This document shows, one piece after another, positions 56,438-64,000 of a stretch of DNA of 64,000 nt. This DNA comes from JAGVPT01 sp964439265. GTDB taxonomy: Bacteria > Bacteroidota > Ignavibacteria > UBA10030 > UBA8401. Below the pieces are notes generated by a model. It was not told the origin of the DNA. It saw nothing but the letters and a program-made list of their open reading frames with translations, and searched no databases. The position numbers and the translations under genes are program-made. Every line of letters begins with the position of its first letter. Position 1 is the first letter of the stretch. The stretch lies in contig CAYTOA010000003.1 of NCBI GenBank assembly GCA_964439265.1, forward strand, positions 1-64,000, written 5' to 3'.

Positions 56438-58525
56438 TCAGTATTCCCCGTACCAAAAATCATCCGTTGAAATAAATCTTTGCCTCAAATATTTTTGAGC
56501 TTCAATCAACGCGACATCGTAGTACAATGTGTTTCGCCCGGCGAGGGCAGCACCGAGCCTGTACAGTTCTACCGCCTCATCGCGTTTTCCCTCCATCTCT
56601 AAAACGTTGCCGAGCCGAACAAGGCTCAATACAGAATAGAGTTGCGTCGGCTCGCTCGCTTCAAGCCCTGATGCGCGCCGAAAATATTCCTCCGCTTTCG
56701 CCAGATCTCCTTTGATCACCGCGGCCTTCCCAAGGGAGAAGAGGGCGATACTGTTCCAGCCGGTAATATTGTTGGGATCCAGCTGCAACAATATGTTTGC
56801 CTCACGCTCCGAGTTACCAATATCTTTATCAAATACTCTAAAGCTCACCGACGTTCGCCCGTGTGCGAGAAGGCGAAGCCGCGGGACCCACCGGAGGACA
56901 AAATAGTTCGGGTCCAGCTCGCTCTTTGTGGGAAGAAACGGAAGGATAAATTCAAATTTCTGGTCCTGCCGTTCTACAAAAACCCTTTTCGTTGTTGAAC
57001 GAACGCTGTTGGAGAACACGACGTCTACCGGAGTGGTGAACAGATCGCCGCGCTGAGAGATTTTAACTTTCAGCGAATAGCTTCCCCTGTTTGTCTGCGT
57101 GCATTCCGTGGACAGAATGAATTCGGGGAAGCCTGTTTGGTAGATCCATTCCCTGAAAAACCAATCAAGGGGAGAGCCATAGGACTCTTCGCAAAGTTGT
57201 TGAAAAGTCGGGAGCGATATCGGCACGTACTTGAAACTGCGGTATAGTATTGCGACGACAGAATCGAACGCACCCTCACCGATTGCATATTCCAGCATCA
57301 GGAACACGCAGGCGCCCTTGCGGGAAAGAACAGCTTGCTCATTTTTTTTCGGCCGATGCTCCTGGGCCAGGGTCTGAGAGGGATAAAAATCAAGCGTTCT
57401 CGAAAGAAGTCCAAGACGAACCCGCTGCTGAGCTTCTGCATTATTAACCGCTTGATGAAGAAAAAATTTCGCCGTTAAGTATTCGGACCAGCCCTCGTCA
57501 AACAGATGCGTTGAATCTGCTGATGCGAGGCCGAAGAAGCTCGCGATCTCGTGAACACATTTATTCTCTTCCGGTGAAGTCCATGCAAGAGAGTCGGCCG
57601 ACAAGTAGGCAGATGAATTCCGCGCAACTATCAGGCTGCCGTTGGAATACCAGTCCCCCTGCCCGTCATCATCGCCGACGACAACGACACGAACATCATC
57701 GGTTCCGCTGTCCGGGATCGCCATCGAAGAGAAAAAAGCATGCGCATCGCGCAACTGCTGCATAAGGATGACCGCGGATTCGCTTGAAAACTTTCCCGGG
57801 GTGTAATAGAGAGAACATCGGAATGAACTGTCGGCAGTGGCAATCGAACGTGTTGAAAATTCTGTGGACCCGCAGAACAGAAAGCACGACTGCAGAGGCA
57901 TTCTATTCTTATAGACGAAGCGCAGGGTTGTTTTTGACCCGACAGTGCGGATTGAATCAAGCTCTCCGTTCGAGACAATGGTAAACGCAGACGGGGCTGT
58001 CACTTCCAAGAGAACGGCGGCGGCTTGGTTCGGACGAGGGTTTGTCGTCGCAGAAAGAACCGGCCACCATGCGCCAATGCCGTTTGCGGAGAGGAGAATT
58101 TCCTTCGGGCCGATGAAGGAAGGATGCGCGGCGATGTCATCAAACTCCGCTTCGAAAGCAACCTTGAGAAGAAGAACCCCTCTCCGTTTAAGCGTGTCGG
58201 GCAGAGCCACCGAAAATTCCTTGTGGAATCTCCCGGAAGGGGATGGTTCGTCGGCAGTTTCAAGTCTTCTATTCGCGGAATCACGGACTGAAAGCAGATT
58301 TATCGACGATTCAGACATGAACTGCAGACGGGAGACCGAATCTTTCAGGATCTGAACCTGCAGCAGCGCTTCCCCCCGCAGATTGTGGCGCTCCGTATCG
58401 ATCTCCACGTACAAAGCATATTTGTCGATGGACGCAAGAACATGCGAAGAGTCTTCCTGAGCAAAAACGAAGACCGGCATAACGCAGCCGGTGAAGAAAA
58501 GAAAATGTAATAGGAGTATTTTCAT
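56438..58525 (-). CDS. Exported M1-type peptidase-like protein with degenerate zinc site and TPR tail
   Basis: A 695-residue protein with signal peptide (HFLFFTGCVMPVFVFA). The N-terminal beta domain and central fold resemble M1 aminopeptidases, but the usual HEXXH is HEIAS (325-329), the downstream Glu is in DEGWSEY (E344), four residues closer than normal, and no GAMEN motif is seen. The second zinc-binding His is therefore missing and the enzyme is probably inactive. C-terminal residues about 585-680 form TPR-like helices (AAVIKGDLAKAEEYFRRA, LEMEGKRDEAVELYRLG). It may act as a binding protein. Confidence 0.82.
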   Translation of the reverse strand: MKILLLHFLFFTGCVMPVFVFAQEDSSHVLASIDKYALYVEIDTERHNLRGEALLQVQILKDSVSRLQFMSESSINLLSVRDSANRRLETADEPSPSGRFHKEFSVALPDTLKRRGVLLLKVAFEAEFDDIAAHPSFIGPKEILLSANGIGAWWPVLSATTNPRPNQAAAVLLEVTAPSAFTIVSNGELDSIRTVGSKTTLRFVYKNRMPLQSCFLFCGSTEFSTRSIATADSSFRCSLYYTPGKFSSESAVILMQQLRDAHAFFSSMAIPDSGTDDVRVVVVGDDDGQGDWYSNGSLIVARNSSAYLSADSLAWTSPEENKCVHEIASFFGLASADSTHLFDEGWSEYLTAKFFLHQAVNNAEAQQRVRLGLLSRTLDFYPSQTLAQEHRPKKNEQAVLSRKGACVFLMLEYAIGEGAFDSVVAILYRSFKYVPISLPTFQQLCEESYGSPLDWFFREWIYQTGFPEFILSTECTQTNRGSYSLKVKISQRGDLFTTPVDVVFSNSVRSTTKRVFVERQDQKFEFILPFLPTKSELDPNYFVLRWVPRLRLLAHGRTSVSFRVFDKDIGNSEREANILLQLDPNNITGWNSIALFSLGKAAVIKGDLAKAEEYFRRASGLEASEPTQLYSVLSLVRLGNVLEMEGKRDEAVELYRLGAALAGRNTLYYDVALIEAQKYLRQRFISTDDFWYGEY

Positions 58526-58855
58526 CTGGAATTATTGATCGGACCTGCGCCGAGCATGAAATTCACGANNNNNNNNNNNNNNNNNNNNNNNNNNNNNNNN
58601 NNNNNNNNNNNNNNNNNNNNNNNNNNNNNNNNNNNNNNNNNNNNNNNNNNNNNNNNNNNNNNNNNNNNGGATGTCGCTCACGATGGCGGGAAGGTAATTT
58701 TTCTTCTCCAATTCATCCATAAACACATTCGACACATCAACACCACCGAATATGAGCTCGTGTTTCGAACGCTTGACCGTCCTGCCGTCGATAATTTCTT
58801 TAAACGCATCGCGCAGCCGCTTATCCAGTTGACTCCGGACATTTGCCGTCGTCAT
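58522..58855 (-). CDS. Hypothetical protein interrupted by a scaffold gap
   Basis: The N-terminal 62 residues are readable from the ATG at 58855 (AAGGAG upstream): TTANVRSQLDKRLRDAFKEI, then SKHELIFGGVDVSNVFMDEL. The sequence then enters the 100-N gap at 58569-58668. After the gap one minus-strand frame reads FMLGAGPINNSR and ends in TGA overlapping the next gene's ATG (ATGA at 58525-58522), the likeliest end of this gene. Its real length is unknown because the gap size is arbitrary. No family recognised. Confidence 0.55.
58569..58668. other. Scaffold gap (100 Ns)
   Basis: Exactly 100 Ns, a standard placeholder for a gap of unknown length, inside a coding region. Confidence 0.99.
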
Positions 58856-59161
58856 CGAATTCTCCTTGTTCGGCCCATAATTCTCTAACTGTAATGTTGC
58901 GAGAAAATATAGCATACGGGAACGCGAGAAGCAAAAATCCTCGCGGCTACAGAGGAAAAATCCTCTGTCCAGCGTTTTCGGCAACTAAAGCAAATAATTC
59001 CGTGGAAGAAGGCCGGTCAACCCTCATTGTTCCAAACCTTATTATGGGTCGGAGCGACTTTGAATTAGCGATGGAGTTCGATTCGTTGACATTATCTCCT
59101 GGGTTGGATATATTAGTCTCCATAGTGTCTGAATGTTTCGAAAGAATCTTCCAAAGAAATT
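58856..59161. other. Divergent intergenic region, 306 bp
   Basis: Separates the gap-broken gene (minus) from the WEDG-repeat gene (plus). I see no repeat pair, leader peptide or strong promoter boxes; small purine-rich stretches lie near each start. Confidence 0.6.
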
Positions 59162-59980
59162 ATGCAGGCGGCAACGCAGGATAGAGAATCACAAAAGAAA
59201 ATCATCAGCGAGTATTTGAAGGCTGCTGACCGTTACATAAAATCGGCCGAGTTCCCAAAAGCTCTCGATGAGGTAAAGAAGGCTCTGGGAGTTGAACCGA
59301 ATAACATGTACGCCACGGCATATAACGAGCGCGTCAAAGTAGCGATGGAGGCCGCTCGAAAAAAAGAGGAGGAAGAGCGCCTCAAAAAACAAGCTGAGGA
59401 ACAAAAGAAATCCTCCGCTGGCGGAACTCCGAAGCCCGCGGAAACTGCTGCGCGTGCGACGAACGCCCCCGATGCGAAGCCTCAACCCGCTCCGGGCCAA
59501 TCCGCGTCCCCGTCACTCGGCGACGACATGATCGCAAAGATAAAAAAGGATGCATCGGATGCGGCCGAGAAAAGAACAGATGGACGGGTTGGTCTTTTGA
59601 AACAGGAATTCTCCTCATCCCAACAAGGAAAAGGGGGGACGAGTTCTCCATCCGGTGGACTGCATGACCGAGCAGCCGATCTTCTTGGAAAACTATTCAA
59701 GAAGGCCTGGGAAGACGGCATCATCTCTCCCGATGAGCGCGGTCTTCTGACTATCGTAAAGAACGAAAGCGGGATGTCGGAGGAGGACTTTGCAAAAATC
59801 GAAAACGAGAGCGGTGCATCGTCGTACATTGCCCATCTTCGGGATGTGTGGGAGGATGGAGTTGTAACCCCGGAGGAAGCAGAAACACTTGTGACACTTC
59901 GTAAGACACTGCACATATCTGCCGAAGAACACTTCAAGCTTGAAGCACAGGTCCGAAAGGAAATGCAGGCCAAAAAGTAG
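59162..59980 (+). CDS. TPR/coiled-coil protein with two WEDG-PEE repeats
   Basis: A 272-residue cytosolic protein. An N-terminal TPR-like pair of helices (YLKAADRYIKSAEFPKALDE, about 18-37) is followed by a Lys/Glu coiled coil (64-84), then a Pro/Ala linker (88-120). Two copies follow of W-E-D-G-(I/V)-(I/V)-(S/T)-P-(D/E)-E with a following helix (about 183-215 and 230-262). The repeats resemble a TerB-like or EF-hand-like helical module. Function unknown; the layout suggests an adaptor joining two partners. No strong Shine-Dalgarno is visible. Confidence 0.75.
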   Translation: MQAATQDRESQKKIISEYLKAADRYIKSAEFPKALDEVKKALGVEPNNMYATAYNERVKVAMEAARKKEEEERLKKQAEEQKKSSAGGTPKPAETAARATNAPDAKPQPAPGQSASPSLGDDMIAKIKKDASDAAEKRTDGRVGLLKQEFSSSQQGKGGTSSPSGGLHDRAADLLGKLFKKAWEDGIISPDERGLLTIVKNESGMSEEDFAKIENESGASSYIAHLRDVWEDGVVTPEEAETLVTLRKTLHISAEEHFKLEAQVRKEMQAKK

Positions 59981-59992
59981 TACTCCCTCTGA

Positions 59993-60883
59993 TCATCCCC
60001 CTTTTATTCTTTCCGATGAAATCCTCACTCTGAGAAAAACCTTTCGATAGAGAATTGCCGTGAGCCAAAGGCAATTCAAAACTACGAGCGTAAAGAAAAG
60101 ATAGAGCTGAATATTTCCGAGCAGCAAACACGCCGTAAGCAAAACGAATTCCGTGCCGAATCCCAGAAACCCGCCGAGCAGCAAACCGGTTCTGTCCTGA
60201 AACCACCGCGCCTCTAGAGCGGTGTCTTCTCTCTTCTTGTTTCCAAGGCACCATTCGTCGAGACGGTCCATGAGCCGGTCCTGCCAGCCGTAAAGAAAGT
60301 AGAAGATTTTTTGAAGGCGGATTGTCACAGCGTCCCCGAGATAATCTTCCCCGCGGAGTTCTTCCGTGACCCTGTTGTTGACGTACCGCTTTTGAAAGTG
60401 GAGGTACGATGTCTGATAAAAAACATGATACGAGACACGAAGGCTGATTCCCAAAAAGCCCGCGAGACTGACGAGGAGTGCGGTTGCAAGCGGCACACCG
60501 TTTCTGTGAAGGCAGAAAAAAATGCCGCCAAACAAGAACAAGTCTACAACATAGTCGCCGAGGGAGTCGAGAAATCTTCCCCGTCTGCTGTAGAGATGTT
60601 TGGCACGTGCCAGTTGGCCGTCCGCAGAATCAAATATGTCTTTCAAATAGAAACATACCGCGGCCGCTGTAAAATGCGCGTCGTTCCGGCCGAGAAAGAT
60701 TCCACCGGCAACGCCAAAAAGGACACCGATGATCGTAAGCTGGTTTGGGGTTATGGGCGTGAAGTAAACACTCCGTGTGACGAGTCCCGCAAGCGGGCGC
60801 TGCAGGTAAACATTTACGAGTTCATCCGAAATGTCAGATTTGATTGAATTCTTATAGCTGTACGGAAATGGGAAGGGTGGCAT
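59993..60883 (-). CDS. CDP-alcohol phosphatidyltransferase
   Basis: A 296-residue integral membrane protein with the complete family motif: D85-x2-D88-G-x2-A92-R93-x8-G102-x3-D106-x3-D110. Several hydrophobic helices follow, with a C-terminal pair at about 230-285. It transfers a phospho-alcohol from a CDP-activated compound to an acceptor alcohol. Last gene of a tight three-gene operon (aminotransferase, nucleotidyltransferase, this gene) with a one-base spacer, so the CDP-alcohol is probably made by the gene just upstream. Acceptor and head group unknown. Confidence 0.93.
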   Translation of the reverse strand: MPPFPFPYSYKNSIKSDISDELVNVYLQRPLAGLVTRSVYFTPITPNQLTIIGVLFGVAGGIFLGRNDAHFTAAAVCFYLKDIFDSADGQLARAKHLYSRRGRFLDSLGDYVVDLFLFGGIFFCLHRNGVPLATALLVSLAGFLGISLRVSYHVFYQTSYLHFQKRYVNNRVTEELRGEDYLGDAVTIRLQKIFYFLYGWQDRLMDRLDEWCLGNKKREDTALEARWFQDRTGLLLGGFLGFGTEFVLLTACLLLGNIQLYLFFTLVVLNCLWLTAILYRKVFLRVRISSERIKGG

Positions 60884-60884
60884 G

Positions 60885-61607
60885 TCAGGAAAATATGGAC
60901 TCCGCTTGATGCAAATCGTCGGCGGTATCGATTTCTATTGAATGGTACTGGCCGGCATCGATCGCAATCATGTGCGATCCGCCGTCGATCATATCTTGGA
61001 ACGAGGCCTCGTAAAATTCGTTCACGCGGTTTTCAAACTTGATTCTTTTTTCCAGCGTGGCAAAGAGCCGTGTCGTCTCGCCGCGTGAGAATCTTGCGAT
61101 ACCTATCGATTCGCCGAACGCCGAATCAACAGCGACTTCTTTGCCGATCCTGACTATCTCCTTGTTCTCATTGACCTCAACTTTAACGTCTTCTTCCCCG
61201 ACTCCTTCCTTGGTTCTCACAGCAAGACAGGTTTCATGAGGAGATTTCATCAGCATCGGAATTATTTCATCGTCGAAGACGACGTCGCCGTCCAGAAGAA
61301 GGAGTTCATGTCCTTCAATTTCTTCTCGTGTCAGCAAAAGAGAAAATGCGTTATTGGTCGTCTCAAACTGATTGTTGATAACAAAAGTGAAGTCAAGTGA
61401 GGGGAAGTTCCGCTTCAGGAAGTTTTTGATCATCCAATCCTGGAAGCCGACAACAACCGTAAAGTGAATGATCCCGGCGTGGAACACAGCCCGAACCGCT
61501 CGTTCCAATATCGTACGGCTGCCGATCCGGAGAAGGCATTTCGGGGTAGATTCGGTGAGCGGGCGCAGCCGGGAGGCCGTCCCAGCTGCAAGAATAACGC
61601 AATGCAT
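60885..61607 (-). CDS. NTP-transferase (probable CTP:phospho-alcohol cytidylyltransferase)
   Basis: A 240-residue single-domain nucleotidyltransferase with the N-terminal signature LAAGTASRLRPLT (6-18) and TPKCLLRIG, LLLDGDVVF with the metal Asp, and IEIDTADDLHQAE at the C-terminus. It resembles the LicC/inositol-1-phosphate cytidylyltransferase group more than sugar-nucleotide pyrophosphorylases. One base upstream of the CDP-alcohol phosphatidyltransferase, it likely supplies its CDP substrate. The exact phospho-alcohol is not predictable. Confidence 0.87.
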   Translation of the reverse strand: MHCVILAAGTASRLRPLTESTPKCLLRIGSRTILERAVRAVFHAGIIHFTVVVGFQDWMIKNFLKRNFPSLDFTFVINNQFETTNNAFSLLLTREEIEGHELLLLDGDVVFDDEIIPMLMKSPHETCLAVRTKEGVGEEDVKVEVNENKEIVRIGKEVAVDSAFGESIGIARFSRGETTRLFATLEKRIKFENRVNEFYEASFQDMIDGGSHMIAIDAGQYHSIEIDTADDLHQAESIFS

Positions 61608-61612
61608 GAGAG

Positions 61613-62692
61613 TTAGTGTTGTTCGGGAATGAGAACGTTCGTTCGAATAAAATGCCGTTCCATTTCGTGGATGAGCCGGGAGTTCTGCTCGGGCGTGCCG
61701 ACGGTGATCCGGACAAAGTCCGCGAATTCTTTTTCAGAAAAGAATTTTATGAGGATGCCCGCCTCCTCGAGATGCTTTTTGAGCGGTTCAGAATCGCGTT
61801 CCGGTATTTTTACAAGAACAAAATTCGCATCCGAGCGGTACGCCTTGCATCCCCGTGCCGTTTCGAAGAATTCGTAGTATCGTTCACGTTCTTTCGACAC
61901 CGTCGATGCCAGCGATCGATAGTACGGCACATCACGGAGCGCTGCAAGCGCGAGTTGTTCCGACACAGTGTTGTAGCCCAAATATCGCGCACTGTACGCT
62001 ATCAGCTTCTGATAGTTCTTTCCCACAAATGCATGCCCGATCCGGAGGCCCGCAAGTGCATACAATTTCGAAAATGTTCTTAATACTGCCAAATTCGGGT
62101 ATTGAAGCGTTAGCCGAGGCGCGACATCCGCGGTGGAATCGGCAAAACCAAAATACGCCTGATCAATGACAATCATCGTGTCTGAGCATTTTTCGATAAA
62201 AAGTTTCACGTCGTCTTCCGAAAGTGAGTTCCCTGTAGGATTGTTGGGGGACGCAAGCAATACGAGCCGGGGTTTTGCACTCCTGACAAGCGATATCATT
62301 TCCGTGATATCGTATGTGAAGGTCTTCTCTCCAATGTGCACCGGATATTCGACGATCTTTCCGCCGACTTCGTCCGCAACTGACTTATAGTACCACCAAG
62401 AATATTTCGGAACCAATAATGTTTCGCCGCCCGTCAGATAGCAGTGAACGATTTGCTTCAGCATATCCTCGCTCCCGTAGCTAAGAAGAATGCTTGGTTC
62501 CGGAAGATCGTTTTTGCGTGCGAGCGTTGCGGACAATATGCTCTTCACGCCGCGCGTATAATCGCGCGAGTAGAAGCTGAGATCGTTTTGCGTTATGCTT
62601 TGAAGGATGGAATAACATTCCGGTGCCGGACCGAATTGGTTTTCATTCCGGTCAAGATAAACACGCGTGCGATCTTTCTGGATTGTTTGCAT
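61613..62692 (-). CDS. HisC/CobD-like PLP-dependent enzyme
   Basis: A 359-residue fold-type I PLP protein with LDRNENQFGP, SPNNPTGNS (148-156), VIDQAYFGF, PLP Lys209 in RTFSKLYALAGLRIG and a C-terminal RITVGTPEQN. It belongs to the histidinol-phosphate aminotransferase family, which also includes CobD-type O-phospho-amino-acid decarboxylases. No his genes are nearby. Six bases upstream of the nucleotidyltransferase, it may make the amino-alcohol phosphate that is then CDP-activated. Aminotransferase or decarboxylase activity cannot be decided here. Confidence 0.88.
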   Translation of the reverse strand: MQTIQKDRTRVYLDRNENQFGPAPECYSILQSITQNDLSFYSRDYTRGVKSILSATLARKNDLPEPSILLSYGSEDMLKQIVHCYLTGGETLLVPKYSWWYYKSVADEVGGKIVEYPVHIGEKTFTYDITEMISLVRSAKPRLVLLASPNNPTGNSLSEDDVKLFIEKCSDTMIVIDQAYFGFADSTADVAPRLTLQYPNLAVLRTFSKLYALAGLRIGHAFVGKNYQKLIAYSARYLGYNTVSEQLALAALRDVPYYRSLASTVSKERERYYEFFETARGCKAYRSDANFVLVKIPERDSEPLKKHLEEAGILIKFFSEKEFADFVRITVGTPEQNSRLIHEMERHFIRTNVLIPEQH

Positions 62693-62772
62693 GGTCCTCT
62701 ATTTCCTACACAAGAAAGTAGCGCTTCGTTCCAAACAATGCAAGAAATTTAATCCGGGGCATGACGGCCGTT

Positions 62773-63117
62773 CTATTCTTTATCGCTTTTGCGCGTCCTT
62801 CTTCGTACATACTCTACGATCAGCATTGCGTCTCCAATGGGGTCGACGCTTTGAGACGTGAAGTCTGCGGAGATCCGTGCCTCGAGACGCTTAGCAGCAG
62901 CCGATACTTCTGGAGGAATGTTTCCGGAGTTCATGAAGAACCGGAGATGGCTCATGTAATCGTACGCACCGGACGGAGGGCTTTTCTGATTATTCAATTC
63001 TAGAATGGCAATGCCTGCAATCCGGCGCGCAGCCGTTCGCAGGCGGCCGGGGTTTGCCGATCCTCCGGCCCGCTGCAGCTCAATTTCTATTTCACGCTCC
63101 CAGTCAACCATAGTCAT
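62773..63117 (-). CDS. Hypothetical protein downstream of DUF2851
   Basis: A 114-residue, Arg-rich soluble protein (WEREIEIELQRAGGSANPGR, RTAARRIAGIAILEL, VEYVRRRTRKSDKE). No motif recognised. It overlaps the DUF2851 gene by 4 bp (ATGA), so it is translationally coupled and may work with it. Confidence 0.7.
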   Translation of the reverse strand: MTMVDWEREIEIELQRAGGSANPGRLRTAARRIAGIAILELNNQKSPPSGAYDYMSHLRFFMNSGNIPPEVSAAAKRLEARISADFTSQSVDPIGDAMLIVEYVRRRTRKSDKE

Positions 63118-64000
63118 TTTGAAAAGACAGTCTTACCAACCGCGCACTCGCTGCACCGCTCAGGGTAACAAAACCGCTTATACAATTGGATAAGGCCTTG
63201 TTGTTCGAGGGCTGAGCGCGGGGTCCATCTTCCTTTCAACAATTGTTTTTCCATCTTCCTGGTAATGAAATTATTTTCGAGAAGGGGAATCGCCGAGGCG
63301 AGCTTCAACACGTTTTCATTCAACGTTTCCGACCTAAAAATAAATGCATGTATACTGCACAGCGGCAAGATCGTGTTGACGATGATGTCGATTTGGCGTG
63401 CTTCGCCAAGAAGTGAGTGCCGCCTGGGAGACGATTCGGTGAACGAATAGTGAAAACTCCAGAACGGGTCTTCCTCGACGGCGAGCGTATCACCAAGGGA
63501 TCGGAGCGTTTCCTGCGCCGAAGAACCGGCGCTGCACACGATCGTGACGATTTGAGCCAGCAGGTCCCGGTACAATATCTTCCCGAGAAGAACGCTCGCG
63601 GCGGCAATGCGTGCGGTCGGAAAGTTCGCGGGGCGGGTTGGACTGAACACCCATTCTGCAGCATGCATCGTCTCTGCTCCCCGAAGACGTGCGAGCCCCG
63701 GGGCCGCGGCAAGGTTTTTCCATGCAGTGTGGAGCTGGTGGAGGCGTATTTTTGATTCCTGGTCGCGAAGCGAGAGAATCTCCGGAAGCAGGCCGGAGGT
63801 GCGAAGCAGGATTGCTTCCAGCTCCAGATCGGTAAGGCCGGCCGGAAATGAAGGCGGCCTGAGGTTCTGCACCGAGACGCGAAGCGCCAGCAAGGCAAAG
63901 GGTATCCTGTTTTTTGAAAATCCCAACCCGTCCATCACTCCCTCATACAAAAGTTGATCCCACGCATCGCCGCTGCGCAATTCCTCTTCGCCGATGTGAG
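63114..64000 (-). CDS. DUF2851 family protein (5' end outside the window)
   Basis: The C-terminal about 295 residues of a DUF2851 protein: GDAWDQLLYEGVMDGLGFSK at the visible N-terminal side, FPTARIAAASVLLG, and the final RFCYPERCSECAVGK with a C-x4-C-x2-C metal-site-like cluster. The frame is open through the window edge, so the start is missing. The family is typical of Bacteroidota/Chlorobi. Function unknown; the fold is suggested to be nuclease-like by general memory of the family, which I hold weakly. Confidence 0.85.
   Translation of the reverse strand, partial: HIGEEELRSGDAWDQLLYEGVMDGLGFSKNRIPFALLALRVSVQNLRPPSFPAGLTDLELEAILLRTSGLLPEILSLRDQESKIRLHQLHTAWKNLAAAPGLARLRGAETMHAAEWVFSPTRPANFPTARIAAASVLLGKILYRDLLAQIVTIVCSAGSSAQETLRSLGDTLAVEEDPFWSFHYSFTESSPRRHSLLGEARQIDIIVNTILPLCSIHAFIFRSETLNENVLKLASAIPLLENNFITRKMEKQLLKGRWTPRSALEQQGLIQLYKRFCYPERCSECAVGKTVFSK

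Noticed and set aside
61613..62692. Annotation as hisC of a histidine operon
   Set aside because: No other histidine gene is near, and its operon partners are lipid-type enzymes; kept as HisC/CobD-like.

Overview
This window looks like part of a draft or metagenome-assembled bacterial chromosome: two runs of exactly 100 Ns mark scaffold joins. Family content (a DUF2851 protein, an electron-bifurcating NfnAB-type pair, a 1514-residue glutamate synthase large subunit, repeated intergenic words such as CTTTGCG and TAATTCTTAATTA) suggests the Bacteroidota/Chlorobi/Ignavibacteria side of the FCB group. That placement is inference. No rRNA, tRNA, CRISPR array or transposase gene was recognised.

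Layout. 1-9.5 kb: a secreted SagB-type nitroreductase, purE, a secreted Sel1-repeat protein, a four-gene MacAB-like ABC export operon, a YhbD/bactofilin pair and a 65-residue membrane protein with its own promoter and candidate operator. 9.8-14.2 kb: an SSAT-like acetyltransferase, a DinB protein, a TMEM175-like channel, and the two enzymes that convert agmatine to putrescine (aguA, aguB). 14.2-43.1 kb: a long minus-strand array for amino acids of the pyruvate, aspartate and glutamate families. In transcription order it reads ilvB, ilvN, gltB, ilvC, cimA, DAHP synthase, leuA, leuC, ppc, PEBP, amidase, RidA-like, tag, leuD, proC, leuB, aspartokinase, thrC, thrB, fabF. 43.6-50 kb: mnmE-mnmG-rsmG-murQ on the plus strand, with two parS-like palindromes flanking mnmG, then DUF2461 and an RluE-like pseudouridine synthase. 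50-64 kb: a metallo-hydrolase, MOSC protein, NfnAB pair, HhH glycosylase, DoxX, a degenerate M1-type peptidase, a WEDG-repeat protein, a three-gene candidate lipid head-group operon and DUF2851.

Regulation. Two classical ribosome-mediated attenuators can be read directly. A 23-residue leader peptide with nine Thr codons and one Ile codon, overlapping the leuB stop, precedes aspartokinase-thrC-thrB. A 31-residue leader with four consecutive Ile codons precedes ilvB. Each has an intrinsic terminator and a competing antiterminator pairing.

Unusual architecture. Three small orphan genes (one S23/four-helix-bundle, two GxxExxY) sit between biosynthetic genes. Each is enclosed by inverted copies of a short intergenic repeat whose arms lie close to, and often touch, the neighbouring coding regions, and each has a G-run Shine-Dalgarno. 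Empty inverted pairs of related repeats occur elsewhere, and one such pair surrounds the first assembly gap. This resembles the known intervening sequences of 23S rRNA, in which an S23 gene lies in the loop of an RNase III-processed stem, but here inside protein operons. A separate, highly structured repeat of about 316 bp with terminal inverted repeats is present in two oppositely oriented copies.
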